35,077 bases of DNA from Alphaproteobacteria bacterium. GTDB taxonomy: Bacteria > Pseudomonadota > Alphaproteobacteria > Micropepsales > Micropepsaceae. Where the stretch lies: positions 1-35,077 of the forward strand of contig DAIDUA010000073.1 in NCBI GenBank assembly GCA_027456965.1, written 5' to 3'. This document shows, in pieces, positions 24,305 through 32,883 of this stretch. Under the pieces are notes generated by a model. It did no database searches. It was given only the letters and a program-made list of their open reading frames with translations, and was not told the origin of the DNA. Position 1 is the stretch's first letter. The number at the start of each line of letters is the position of its first letter. Both the position numbers and the translations under genes were made by a program.

Positions 24305-25290
24305 TGCACAACATCCATCTTCCCATCTATCTGCTCACGTGTTTCTCGCTCACAGCCTGTTCGACCTGGAAGCCGCCAGAGATCAGCTACGATAACACGC
24401 TGCAACAGGCCGTTCGAGCGCCCGATCCGTCAAAGCCCGTGCAGATCGTCGAGCTTCCCCAGCCTCTGCCCTTGCCAGGTCAGCTCAAACCGATCCCGGC
24501 TGCGAAACCAGCCCCCGGGGAAGCAGCTGATCCCCGCCTGCGCGTTGCCGAGGCCAACAAAGCCGCCCGCGTGCAACCGACGCGCGCCGACTATATCAAC
24601 GCCGTACAAGTTTATCCCTTCTCGGATGGCGCGCTCTACCAGGTTTACGCCGCGCCTGGCGAGGTGACCGATATCGCGCTCGAAGCCGGCGAACAACTGG
24701 TGGGAACAGGTCCGGTCGCCGCCGGCGACACGGTGCGCTGGATCATCGGCGACACCGAAAGTGGCGTAGGCGTGAACAAACGCGTCCACATCCTGCTGAA
24801 GCCGACACGCGCGGACATCACCACCAATCTTGTCATCAATACCGATCGGCGCACCTATCACCTCGAGCTGCACGCGACCGACAAGACCTATATGGCATCA
24901 GTCTCCTGGGCCTACCCTGAGGATCAGCTCATTGCACTGCGCGCACAAAACGCCGCCGCCGATGCCGCGGCGCCCGTCGCATCCGGCATCGATCTCGACG
25001 CGCTCAAATTCCGCTACCGCATCGAGGGCGACCATCCCGCCTGGCGGCCGCTGCGCGCATTCGATGATGGCCGCCACGTGTTCATCGAGTTTCCCGCCGG
25101 GACCGGCCAAGGCGAGATGCCGCCGCTCTGGGTCGTCGGGGCACAGGGGGACGGCGAACTCGTGAATTACCGCGTCCAGGGCAATCACATGATCGTCGAC
25201 CGCCTCTTCGCCGCGGCGGAACTGAAGCTCGGCGGCGATCCGCAGCAGATCGTCCGCATTGTTCGCACCGATGGGAAGCCGCAATCATGA
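24304..25290 (+). CDS. trbG: TrbG, VirB9-like outer-membrane complex lipoprotein
   Basis: A 328-residue protein of the outer-membrane core complex. The N-terminus has a lipoprotein signal with the lipobox LTAC (Cys about 19), so it is probably lipidated. A proline-rich linker precedes the VirB9/CagX domain (NAVQVYPFSDGALYQVYAAP, then VRWIIGDTESG, and later FIEFPAGTGQGEMPPLWV). The stop overlaps the trbI start (ATGA). It should pair with TrbI. Confidence 0.95.
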   Translation: MHNIHLPIYLLTCFSLTACSTWKPPEISYDNTLQQAVRAPDPSKPVQIVELPQPLPLPGQLKPIPAAKPAPGEAADPRLRVAEANKAARVQPTRADYINAVQVYPFSDGALYQVYAAPGEVTDIALEAGEQLVGTGPVAAGDTVRWIIGDTESGVGVNKRVHILLKPTRADITTNLVINTDRRTYHLELHATDKTYMASVSWAYPEDQLIALRAQNAAADAAAPVASGIDLDALKFRYRIEGDHPAWRPLRAFDDGRHVFIEFPAGTGQGEMPPLWVVGAQGDGELVNYRVQGNHMIVDRLFAAAELKLGGDPQQIVRIVRTDGKPQS

Positions 25291-26486
25291 TCGAGGAGCA
25301 AGAGCACGGCCCCGAGACGGTGGAAAGTAGCGAACATCCCGCCAATAAGCTTCACCCTCACGAGATGCGCCTGCGCCCCGATCGGCCGCCGGTGACACGC
25401 CTGTCGCGCAAAGTCTTGTTGGGCTTGGGACTCGTTGTGACACTCGGTATCGTCGGCACACTCTTCATCGCCTTGCGGCCGCATACGCAGACGGCGGGTT
25501 CGGAAACTTACAGCACTAATAATCGGACGACGCCGGAAGGCCTCGCCAGCCTGCCGCGCGATTACGCGACCCTGCCGCACAGCGTGCCGCAACTCGGCCC
25601 GCCACTGCCCGGCGATCTTGGCCGCCCGATTCTGAATGCCGGCGCGCCTGCTCCCGGCATGGCAACACCAGCGGCCAGTCCGGAGCAGCAACGTATCGCC
25701 CAAGAGGCGCAAGCCGCGCGCAGTAGCCATCTCTTCACGACCACCGATCGGAGCGAGGCTCCTGCGGCCACTATGCCTATGATGGCACCGTCCAGCACCG
25801 GAACGGCATCGCCTACCACAAACAACGCGACCGGTGTCGGCGCGCAAGATCAAAAGCTCGCTTTCCTGAACGGCGCTATCGATCATCGCACTGAAAGCCC
25901 TGATCGCATCGAAGCCCCGACAAGTCCCTATGTGATTCAAGCCGGCGCCGTGATTCCGGCCGCCCTGATCACGGGTTTGCGCTCGGATTTGCCTGGCGAA
26001 GTTACCGCCCAAGTGACCGAAGACGTCTATGACAGTCCCACTGGCAGCATTCTTTTGATTCCGCAGGGTGCGCGTCTCATCGGGCAATACGATGCCCAAG
26101 TGACCTTCGGCCAATCTCGGGCGCTTCTGGTTTGGAACCGCCTCATCATGCCCAACGGTCGCTCCGTCCTGCTAGAGCGCCAACCGGGCGCCGATACGCA
26201 AGGTTACGCCGGACTTGAAGATGACGTCGACAACCACTGGGCCACGCTCTTCAAGACCGCCATTCTCTCGACCCTGTTGAGCGTCGGCTCTGAGGCGGGC
26301 ACCAGCAACGGCGAGAATTCCCTGGCACAGGCACTGCGCCAAAGCGCTTCGCAGAGTTTCAATCAGGTCGGCGAACAAGTCGTCGGACGTTCGTTGAACG
26401 TCCAGCCGACCATCACGATCCGGCCGGGATTTCCGGTCAACGTGCTCGTGACCAACGATCTCATTCTCGAACCTTATCGTACTTAA
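25287..26486 (+). CDS. trbI: TrbI, VirB10-like energy-transducing channel protein
   Basis: A 399-residue protein spanning the envelope. It has a charged cytoplasmic start, one membrane helix (LLGLGLVVTLGIVGTLFIAL, about 46-65), a proline/alanine-rich periplasmic linker (about 70-210) and the C-terminal VirB10 domain (VIQAGAVIPAALITGLRSDL, GSILLIPQGARLIGQYDAQV, FPVNVLVTNDLIL). It links inner-membrane ATPases to the TrbG outer complex. It is the last gene of the core trb run. Confidence 0.95.
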   Translation: MIEEQEHGPETVESSEHPANKLHPHEMRLRPDRPPVTRLSRKVLLGLGLVVTLGIVGTLFIALRPHTQTAGSETYSTNNRTTPEGLASLPRDYATLPHSVPQLGPPLPGDLGRPILNAGAPAPGMATPAASPEQQRIAQEAQAARSSHLFTTTDRSEAPAATMPMMAPSSTGTASPTTNNATGVGAQDQKLAFLNGAIDHRTESPDRIEAPTSPYVIQAGAVIPAALITGLRSDLPGEVTAQVTEDVYDSPTGSILLIPQGARLIGQYDAQVTFGQSRALLVWNRLIMPNGRSVLLERQPGADTQGYAGLEDDVDNHWATLFKTAILSTLLSVGSEAGTSNGENSLAQALRQSASQSFNQVGEQVVGRSLNVQPTITIRPGFPVNVLVTNDLILEPYRT

Positions 26487-26497
26487 GGAAGACGCAG

Positions 26498-26755
26498 ATG
26501 GCGAAATTGAAACTCGGCACCATCGAGAGCGAAAAGCCGGTGCGCCTCACGGTCGTGTTACCAGCCGCGGTGCATCGCGATCTTGTGGCCTATGCCCAAA
26601 CGCTCGCCCGCGAGACCGGGCAGAGCGAGCTAGATCCTGCAAAACTGTTACCTCACATGCTGGCGCGTTTCATGGCGACCGACCGCGGCTTTGCGAAAGC
26701 GCGCAAGACTGCCGCTGGATCGCGGCCGGCTCACCCCAGGTCCGCTGAGGGGTAG
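26498..26755 (+). CDS. DUF2274 protein
   Basis: An 85-residue small protein starting MAKLKLGTI with the family segments KPVRLTVVLPAAVHRDLVAY and LLPHMLARFMATDRGF. DUF2274 proteins regularly close the trb operon of alphaproteobacterial ICEs; their function is unknown, though the length and pattern suggest a small DNA-binding or adaptor protein. It starts 11 bp after trbI behind AAGGAAGACGCAG. Its last 25 bp overlap the convergent LysR gene. Confidence 0.88.
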   Translation: MAKLKLGTIESEKPVRLTVVLPAAVHRDLVAYAQTLARETGQSELDPAKLLPHMLARFMATDRGFAKARKTAAGSRPAHPRSAEG

Positions 26756-27639
26756 CGTTCTTTGAGCAACGCGACGAACCGCATTAAAGTTGGATTTTCA
26801 TTGTCCCCGCGCCAATAAGCGCTTTGTCCGATCCGGCTTGGGCCATTGCCCTCGCCCGCCTCGCGATAGACGACGCCTGGATAAGTAGCCCCCGTGCTGG
26901 CTTCGAACAGCAAGCTCACCCCGCGGCCGGCACCAACCATGCTGAGAATGTTCTCGCGGCTGACATCATGACGCACTACCAAAGGATGGTCGCCGGGTGC
27001 GGCAAGCTTCGCCATCAGCAGTTCCTGGATTTCCGGTCCGGGGTCGCGGCAACTCAACAAAAAGCGCTCGTCCTTGAGGTCGGTCCAGTAGACGATCTCG
27101 TGGGCGGCAAGCGGATGCGTTTGCGGCAATGCAACCGTGATCCTCTCCGCCCAAAGCGGAAGAACCTGGGCCCTACGCAATTCGGATTCTCCGCTGACAA
27201 TTGCAATGTCAAGCGCCCCACCGTCCAACTCGGCCAATAAATAGGCGCGCGTTCCATCCACAGCGCGGATGGTGACGTCCGGATAGCGCGCGACATAGTC
27301 CAATAAGGATGCGCGCAGATGACCGGCGGACAACGACGTGTAGAAGCCAATACTTAGACACCCTGCCTCGCCCCGGCTCTCGGACTTGGCCAGCAAGACC
27401 ATGGAATTGACCTCTTGGATGATGTGCTCCGCGATTCTCAGGAAATTGTGTCCCGCAGTCGTCGGACGCACGCCGCCGCTGTGCCGTTCGAACAACAACA
27501 CGCCAAGCTCGTCTTCGAGTTGGTGGATGCGCCGGCTGAGTGTCGATTGTTTGAGACGAAGCGCCGCGGCAGCCCGCCGAAAGCTGTGATGCTTGTCGGC
27601 AGCGATCATATAGTGCAGATGTCGCAGCTCTATCGGCAT
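26731..27639 (-). CDS. LysR-family transcriptional regulator
   Basis: A 302-residue regulator. The winged HTH lies at about residues 5-65 (LRHLHYMIAADKHHSFRRAA, then QSTLSRRIHQLEDELGVLLF), followed by a linker helix and a periplasmic-binding-like effector domain (CLSIGFYTSLSAGHLRASLL onward). LysR genes often close the trb cluster in these elements, and the target is unknown. It points against the trb operon and ends inside DUF2274. Its promoter region (27640-27855) also carries the inverted repeat that follows the AHL synthase. Confidence 0.92.
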   Translation of the reverse strand: MPIELRHLHYMIAADKHHSFRRAAAALRLKQSTLSRRIHQLEDELGVLLFERHSGGVRPTTAGHNFLRIAEHIIQEVNSMVLLAKSESRGEAGCLSIGFYTSLSAGHLRASLLDYVARYPDVTIRAVDGTRAYLLAELDGGALDIAIVSGESELRRAQVLPLWAERITVALPQTHPLAAHEIVYWTDLKDERFLLSCRDPGPEIQELLMAKLAAPGDHPLVVRHDVSRENILSMVGAGRGVSLLFEASTGATYPGVVYREAGEGNGPSRIGQSAYWRGDNENPTLMRFVALLKERYPSADLG

Positions 27640-27782
27640 CTGAACGGTTCTCCAATTCGATCAGAGTGCGCAAAAATCCTCCTGACAGCGAGTTGGGACT
27701 CGTCGGAATGGCACTCGCACGCACAATCGACAACAAAACCGAAGCCGACCATCGGCACACTGATCTGCTCAACGGGTAAATC

Positions 27783-27802
27783 GGTGCGCCGACAGGCGCA
27801 CC
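27783..27802. repeat. Perfect 8-bp inverted repeat after the AHL synthase gene
   Basis: GGTGCGCC-GACA-GGCGCACC is an 8+4+8 inverted repeat between luxI (ends 27856) and lysR (starts 27639). Read on the minus strand it could be a hairpin ending luxI transcription, but no T run follows. Its size also suits a dimeric regulator such as the LysR or LuxR protein. Confidence 0.5.
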
Positions 27803-27855
27803 CGCTGTAATGATGCCCGAAGGACCCTGCGAAGCGATTCGGGCGCATAGGCGGA

Positions 27856-28488
27856 TTATGCTGCCGTTCGAATGACGGGTTCCCACAACACGGGCCCGTT
27901 AAGGCCGCCGGCCTTACGCAAGCGCAGGAGCGCGTCGCGTGAAACCTCAAGCAGCCCGGCCACCGCCCGTGTCTTGCCGAGTGCGCGCGGTTCGCCAAGA
28001 CGCTCCAGTGGCCAGCTCGCCCGCCGCAGAATGCGTTCCATGCGTGCATCCGTGACGGTGACGATCTTGGCAAGGTTCCGGGCAAGCCCAAACTCCACCA
28101 TGCCGGCGAAGAGTTCGTATGTCGGCGCCGCAATTCCACCGGCGGCTTTGACCGCATCAGAGTGCTCATCCAGTGCGAACCGACTGCTCTCCCAAATATC
28201 CGGACGAGAGGGCGCCATCCTACCGTCCAAAAGGACGGGGAAGGCATCGCTCAGCATTGTTGGACCGGAAGACGGCAGGAGGCGCACGCAGCCAAGGATG
28301 CAGCTCGCATGATCCCGAAGAATGAGGTAAGCCGGGTGCAAGGTATCGAATTCGTCGACTTCCATGTCGCCGGCCACCTCGACATCCCAATCGAGACGTT
28401 CTTTGAACACGCGATAGCGCAGGCGGTGCATTTGCGCGAGTTCGTCAAGGAATTCGCCGTATAAATCCGATGTGATAAGTTGGATCAT
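27856..28488 (-). CDS. LuxI-family acyl-homoserine-lactone synthase
   Basis: A 210-residue autoinducer synthase, which makes an acyl-homoserine lactone from S-adenosylmethionine and an acyl-ACP. Family signatures are all visible: HRLRYRVFKERLDWDV (about 20-35, with the conserved Arg, Phe and Trp), VDEFDTLHPAYLI, GCVRLLPSSGPTML (about 65-78) and WESSRFAL (about 100-107). ATG 28488 is supported by GGAGG six bases upstream; the track start at 28539 is not needed. It lies downstream of a LuxR gene on the same strand. Within a Trb-type ICE it most resembles the TraI role of quorum-controlled transfer. The acyl chain cannot be told from sequence. Confidence 0.93.
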   Translation of the reverse strand: MIQLITSDLYGEFLDELAQMHRLRYRVFKERLDWDVEVAGDMEVDEFDTLHPAYLILRDHASCILGCVRLLPSSGPTMLSDAFPVLLDGRMAPSRPDIWESSRFALDEHSDAVKAAGGIAAPTYELFAGMVEFGLARNLAKIVTVTDARMERILRRASWPLERLGEPRALGKTRAVAGLLEVSRDALLRLRKAGGLNGPVLWEPVIRTAA

Positions 28489-28552
28489 GCTCGCCTCCAC
28501 GAACCGGGCTTTCGATGTACCCAATTGGAGGCAATCCATGCGCTCGAAACAG

Positions 28553-28570
28553 CCTCTAAGGGTTTAGAGG
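28553..28570. promoter_or_regulatory. Candidate lux/tra box upstream of luxI
   Basis: CCTCTAA-GGGT-TTAGAGG is a perfect 7+4+7, 18-bp dyad, 65 bp upstream of the luxI ATG and just after the luxR stop. Size and symmetry match TraR/LuxR sites, and the distance leaves room for an activated promoter. The absence of a T run on the minus strand argues against a terminator. Confidence 0.6.
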
Positions 28571-28592
28571 GGGGACTTAATGATCCCGCGCG

Positions 28593-29315
28593 TCACCTAT
28601 TGTTTTGGCTGGTGGCAAGCAGAGCAACCGCTTGGTGGCGCGTGCGCACACCCAGCTTGGCCTTGGCGTTTTCGACGTGAAAAGTGACGGTGTTGTGCGA
28701 AATACCAAGAATCCGGCCAATCTCCCATGCCGATTTGCCGGCCGTGACCCATTGCAGGCATTCGAGTTCGCGAGGAGACAAGCGTACGCCGTTGATAAGC
28801 GGGTCGCGCACCAATTTTCGACGTGCGTGGGCGTGCAATGATATGGACATCAGCTGCAGCACGCGCGCGTTGTGGCTGATTGTGTGCTGAAAGACCTGTC
28901 GACGCTGGTCACTGGCGAAGGTTACGGCAGCGATGGGGCCGCGGCCGTCACAAATAGGAACCGTAAAGCCGCAGCGGATGCCAAACGCCGACGCTTCATC
29001 GAAGAGACGTCCTTGGTCGGGGGACATTTGAAAGCCATCCGCACCCAAACCCCATTCGAAGGGCTCGGTCCGCTCGTGCGCGAGTGCGATTACGGGGTCG
29101 AGCTGCTCGTAATGCTCCTTGAGATAATGGTCCGTCCACAGCACCGGATAACTCGAAATCAGCGCTGCGGGCGATTTGCCGTCCCGTGGCATCAAGAGAT
29201 ATGCAAAGCATTGCAGATCAAATGCGGCCGCTGCATCAGCCATGACCGTTCGCATCGCGTCGTCATCGTGACTTTCGCTGAGCTGGTTTACAAATTTCTG
29301 AAAGACGTGATGCAT
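28593..29315 (-). CDS. LuxR/TraR-family quorum-sensing regulator
   Basis: A 240-residue AHL receptor (245 if GTG 29330 is used). The autoinducer domain shows the expected landmarks: YPVLWTDHYLKEHYEQLDPV (Trp, Tyr and Asp of the ligand pocket), EWG and FGIRCGFTVPI. The C-terminal LuxR-type HTH is complete (LSPRELECLQWVTAGKSAWE, then ISHNTVTFHVENAKAKLGV). ATG 29315 is favoured by GGCAGG upstream; a 7-bp inverted repeat (CCGCACG/CGTGCGG, 29325-29354) lies just before it. It stands upstream of luxI and is the gene closest to the tRNA. It should activate luxI and the transfer or excision genes in response to AHL. Confidence 0.92.
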   Translation of the reverse strand: MHHVFQKFVNQLSESHDDDAMRTVMADAAAAFDLQCFAYLLMPRDGKSPAALISSYPVLWTDHYLKEHYEQLDPVIALAHERTEPFEWGLGADGFQMSPDQGRLFDEASAFGIRCGFTVPICDGRGPIAAVTFASDQRRQVFQHTISHNARVLQLMSISLHAHARRKLVRDPLINGVRLSPRELECLQWVTAGKSAWEIGRILGISHNTVTFHVENAKAKLGVRTRHQAVALLATSQNNR

Positions 29316-29330
29316 GGACGCCTGCCGCAC

Positions 29331-29719
29331 GAGGAACCGGGGTCGACCGTGCGGGCGACCAAATCCGCCACAGGCCGTCGCAGCCTACGCGCGCGTCGAG
29401 CTTGATCTGCAACTAAGACGGATGTGTGAATAGGCCATATGAGATGATCCCGCCGAGCCGGTGGGCGTCGAGCTTACCTTCGGTTAGACGTCTCTGCCTG
29501 TTGCACAGGCGCTCTATCGCATTAAGGACGCCGACAAGTGAAAGAGACAGATCATTACCAAGCGGCGGGACCGCGCCATCAATCCCGAAACACGCCGCGA
29601 TGTCCGTTCGTACGATTCCTGGTGCTTACAATGAGCTTACATTGGGCGAGAAAAATAGCCTGTAAGCACAAAATTGAATGGAAAAATATCACTAAGTGGC
29701 TGTTACTACTTAAGAAACT
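29331..29719. other. Gene-free att-proximal region
   Basis: About 390 bp between the LuxR gene and the tRNA have no convincing gene. The ORFs in the track here lack ribosome sites and family features. The last 100 bp are clearly richer in A+T than the rest and hold the GCTTACA repeats listed separately. This is where arm-type binding sites of an integrase would be expected. Confidence 0.55.
29622..29669. repeat. Phased direct and inverted repeats near the tRNA-Gly 3' end
   Basis: GTGCTTACA (29622-29630) and TGTAAGCAC (29661-29669) form a perfect 9-bp inverted repeat. A further direct copy of GCTTACA sits at 29635-29641, exactly 11 bp (one helical turn) after the first. Such phased sites 50-100 bp from an att core are typical for integrase arms or excisionase binding. 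Confidence 0.55.
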
Positions 29720-29794
29720 TGGAGCGGGCGAGGCGAATCGAACGCCCGACCCTAACCTTGGCAAGGTTATGCTCTACCCCTGAGCTACGCCCGC
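29720..29794 (-). tRNA. tRNA-Gly (GCC anticodon)
   Basis: On the minus strand the sequence starts GCGGGCGTAGCTCAGGGG, has the anticodon stem-loop AACCTTGCCAAGGTT (anticodon GCC), a T-loop GTTCGATTC and a closing CGCCCGC paired with the first seven bases. The discriminator U is followed by an encoded CCA. All four arms pair well. The 3' end points toward the conjugative element, the usual orientation for a tRNA used as an ICE attachment site. Confidence 0.95.
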
Positions 29795-29927
29795 GATCCA
29801 AGTTGGGGGCGGGTTATGGCCCACCCCAGCCCCAGATTCAAGCCGGTTTGGGCCATGCGGTCAACTTAGGGCGGCGGCACGCCGGCCGTCGCCGCGCCGG
29901 CGCGGAAACTTCCGCCGTGAATCCGGC

Positions 29928-32819
29928 CTATCCGCCGAGCACCCTGTCGAAGATCTGCCGCGCCCGGACCTGCAGATCGACGAGCAGTTTTTGCAGGTCG
30001 GAGAACTGGCGCACCTCGCCCGCCCGCGTCAGCAGCGCTTTCAGCCCCGGCGTGGCGGTGTCGGCGTCGAGCGGTCCGTCCAGCGCGATGCGCAGCGCCT
30101 GGGTCAGTGCATGCTGCAGATTGGCGGCGGCGATAAGCGCGTCAGCGTCCTTCCCGTCGAGGACGCCCGCCTTGGACAGCCGCTTGAGGGCATCGATGGT
30201 GTTGGCGGACAACACCGAAGGTTTATCGTGCGCGTGGCGCAGCTGCAGGGTCTGGGCGACGAACTCGATGTCCATCAGCCCGCCTGGCGCATATTTCAGG
30301 TCCCAGGAATTCTTCCCCGGATATTGCGCGGCCACTTTCTCGCGCATCTCGCGCGCGTCGGCGAAGAGCTTCGCCCAATCCACCCGCCGGCGCAGCGTAT
30401 CGGACACCACCGCGTCGAGCTTGGGGATCAATCCCGGCGGACTGGCGATCACGCGCGCCCGGGTCAGCGCCATGCGCTCCCACGTCCAGGATTCCGCCTT
30501 GTGGTACCGCCCAAAGGATTCCAGGCTCACCGCAACGGGGCCCTTGTTGCCCGTGGGCCTGAGCCGCATGTCGACTTCATATAGACCGCCTTCCGCCGTC
30601 GCCACGGTCAGCGCCGCAATAAACCGCTGCGCCAACCGCGCATAATAGAGGCTGGTGGGCATCGGTTTCCTGCCGTCGGACTGCTCGACGGTTTCCGGCG
30701 CGTCGTAGACGAAAACGAGATCAAGATCGCTGCCCGCCGTCATCTCGCGCCCGCCGAGCTTGCCCATCGCAATCACCGCGAAAGCGCCGTCGCGCATCCG
30801 TCCCGCACTTTCGGCCAGTTCGTCAGCGACGCAGGGTAGTAGATTGACGATGACGCTTTCGGCGACGTCGGCAAAAGCCGGCCCTGCGGCGTCGGCCTTG
30901 GCGACACTTTCGATGACCTGCACGCCGACACGGAAAGCCTGTTCCTTTGTGAAGCGTCGGGCGACATCGAGCTTGCGCTCGTAATCGCCAGCGCGCGCGA
31001 GTTGCTCCCCCAGCATGCGGTCGAGCGCCGGCCTCCCGGGCAGCACGCCCAGGAAATCGGGATCGAGCAGTGCGTCCAGCGTCGCCGGCGAACGACCGAG
31101 ATGATCGGCAAGGCGGGGCGCGGATCCCATGACTTCGGCAATCAGACGCAACAATTCGGACCGGGCGAGCAGCAGCGAAAAAAGCTGTACGCCCGCCGAC
31201 AGATTGGTGAGGAAACGGTCGAACTGGGCAAAGGCGGCGTCGGGATCAGCGGTGGCGGCCAAGGCGGCAAGCAGCGGCGGCACCAGCTTCGTCAGCAGCT
31301 CGCGGGCGCGCGCGCTGCGCGTCGCGCGAATACGCCCGTGATGCCAGCCGCGGATCGCACCCGAGACATGGGCGGGATCGCGGAACCCCATACGGGCCAG
31401 GGTCCCCAGCGTTTCGGGAGCATCCTCGACGCCGGTAAAGACGAGGCTGCCGCCCTCCGCGGCGAGCGGTGCCTCGCGTTCGAACAGGCGCGCATAATGG
31501 CCCTGCACGGTTTCGAGTTCGTCGAGCAGCGCGAGGGCGAACACGGCGCCGTCGGCAAAACCCATGAAGCAGGCGATGTGCGCCACGCCCTCCGGCGTCT
31601 TGGGGACACTGTGAGTCTGCTCGTCCTCCATCATCTGCAGGCGATGTTCGAGGGTACGCAGGAAACGGTAGGCGTGGGCCAGCGCGCGCGCCGTGTCGGC
31701 GCTGACATGGCCGCGGCCGCGCAGCGCTTCGAGGGCCGCGATGGTTGCCTGGGCGCGCAATGACGGATCGCGGCCGCCCAGGATCAGCTGTTGCGTCTGC
31801 ACGAAGAACTCGATTTCACGAATGCCGCCACGGCCGAGTTTGACGTTGTGGCCGGCGACAGCGATCGTGCTGTGGCCGCCATGGGCGTGAATCTGCCGCT
31901 TGATGGAGTGGATGTCTTCGATGGCGGCGAAATCGAGATTGCGCCGCCAGACGAACGGCTCGATGGCGGCGAGGAATCGCGATCCGGCGGCGGCATCGCC
32001 AGCGCAGGCCCGCGCTTTGATCAAGGCCGCGCGCTCCCAGTTCTGCCCCATCTCTTCATAATAGGCTTCGGCGGCCTCCGTGGAGATGGCAATCTGGGTT
32101 GCGCCCGCATCGGGGCGCAGCCGCAGATCGACGCGGAAGACATAGCCGTCCGCCGTGACCTCGGCGATCAGCTTGACCAGCTTCTTCACGATGTCGACGG
32201 CCGCACCCCGCGGATCGCCGCGCTTGCGGAAGGGAAAGGTCTCCGCTTCGTAGAAGACGACGATGTCGATGTCGCTAGAATAATTCAGCTCGAAGGCGCC
32301 GTGCTTGCCCATGGCCAGGACCACGAGCCCCGTGGACGCCTCGAGTGCCGCGCCGTCCTTGTGCCACAACTCGGTATTCTGCGCGGCTTCCTTCAGAGCG
32401 AAGCGCAGCGCACTTTTCACGCAGGCATCGGCAAAGCCTGTGAGCGCGGCAGTGACGTCCTCCAGTGTCCAGGCGCCGGCGATGTCGGCCATGGCGATGG
32501 CCAGCGCGGCGCGGCGCTTGGCCTGGCGCAGTGCCGCCATGATTTCGCTTTCGTTGCGCTGGCTGGCAGCCAATGCCGCACCCCTGGCTTCGTCGAGCAC
32601 GGCGCGCGGACCTGCGGTGAACACACGCAGCAAGGTTTCATGCTCGCGCAGCGCCAATCGGCAGAGAAAGGCGCTGTTGCCGAACACCGCTTCGAGGAGC
32701 GCGCGCGCCTGCCCTTCGGGACGATAGCCCGCCGCCGCCAGGCGCTCGAAGGTGCGCTCGACGCGCGCGCGGTCGAACGGCTTCGGCAAAGCGGCAGCGG
32801 AAAATGCGAACGCGCTCAT
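29928..32819 (-). CDS. glnE: GlnE, glutamine synthetase adenylyltransferase/deadenylylase
   Basis: A 963-residue bifunctional enzyme that adds and removes AMP on glutamine synthetase in response to nitrogen status through PII. Both nucleotidyltransferase domains are present: the N-terminal one with HGAFELNYSSDIDIVVFY (about 173-190) and the C-terminal one with KLGGREMTAGSDLDLVFVYD (about 680-700). Length is normal for Alphaproteobacteria and the frame is intact. The gene is core metabolism and marks the host chromosome right of the tRNA. It follows the histidine kinase on the same strand after 64 bp, so co-transcription is possible. Confidence 0.97.
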   Translation of the reverse strand: MSAFAFSAAALPKPFDRARVERTFERLAAAGYRPEGQARALLEAVFGNSAFLCRLALREHETLLRVFTAGPRAVLDEARGAALAASQRNESEIMAALRQAKRRAALAIAMADIAGAWTLEDVTAALTGFADACVKSALRFALKEAAQNTELWHKDGAALEASTGLVVLAMGKHGAFELNYSSDIDIVVFYEAETFPFRKRGDPRGAAVDIVKKLVKLIAEVTADGYVFRVDLRLRPDAGATQIAISTEAAEAYYEEMGQNWERAALIKARACAGDAAAGSRFLAAIEPFVWRRNLDFAAIEDIHSIKRQIHAHGGHSTIAVAGHNVKLGRGGIREIEFFVQTQQLILGGRDPSLRAQATIAALEALRGRGHVSADTARALAHAYRFLRTLEHRLQMMEDEQTHSVPKTPEGVAHIACFMGFADGAVFALALLDELETVQGHYARLFEREAPLAAEGGSLVFTGVEDAPETLGTLARMGFRDPAHVSGAIRGWHHGRIRATRSARARELLTKLVPPLLAALAATADPDAAFAQFDRFLTNLSAGVQLFSLLLARSELLRLIAEVMGSAPRLADHLGRSPATLDALLDPDFLGVLPGRPALDRMLGEQLARAGDYERKLDVARRFTKEQAFRVGVQVIESVAKADAAGPAFADVAESVIVNLLPCVADELAESAGRMRDGAFAVIAMGKLGGREMTAGSDLDLVFVYDAPETVEQSDGRKPMPTSLYYARLAQRFIAALTVATAEGGLYEVDMRLRPTGNKGPVAVSLESFGRYHKAESWTWERMALTRARVIASPPGLIPKLDAVVSDTLRRRVDWAKLFADAREMREKVAAQYPGKNSWDLKYAPGGLMDIEFVAQTLQLRHAHDKPSVLSANTIDALKRLSKAGVLDGKDADALIAAANLQHALTQALRIALDGPLDADTATPGLKALLTRAGEVRQFSDLQKLLVDLQVRARQIFDRVLGG

Positions 32820-32883
32820 GGCGGCATACTACTGCAAAAATCCCGGTCCGACGGAACGGGCGATTTGGCACGCAGGACCGGCG

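Noticed and set aside
29374-29433. Short frame reading AVAAYARVELDLQ, reminiscent of the N-terminus of serine recombinases (AAYARVSTDLQ type)
   Set aside because: It lacks the catalytic serine, stops after about 20 codons and has no continuing recombinase sequence. It may be a chance match or a tiny remnant, not a gene.
29674-30645. 323-codon ORF through the tRNA and the 3' end of glnE
   Set aside because: It crosses a well-folded tRNA gene and runs antisense to glnE.
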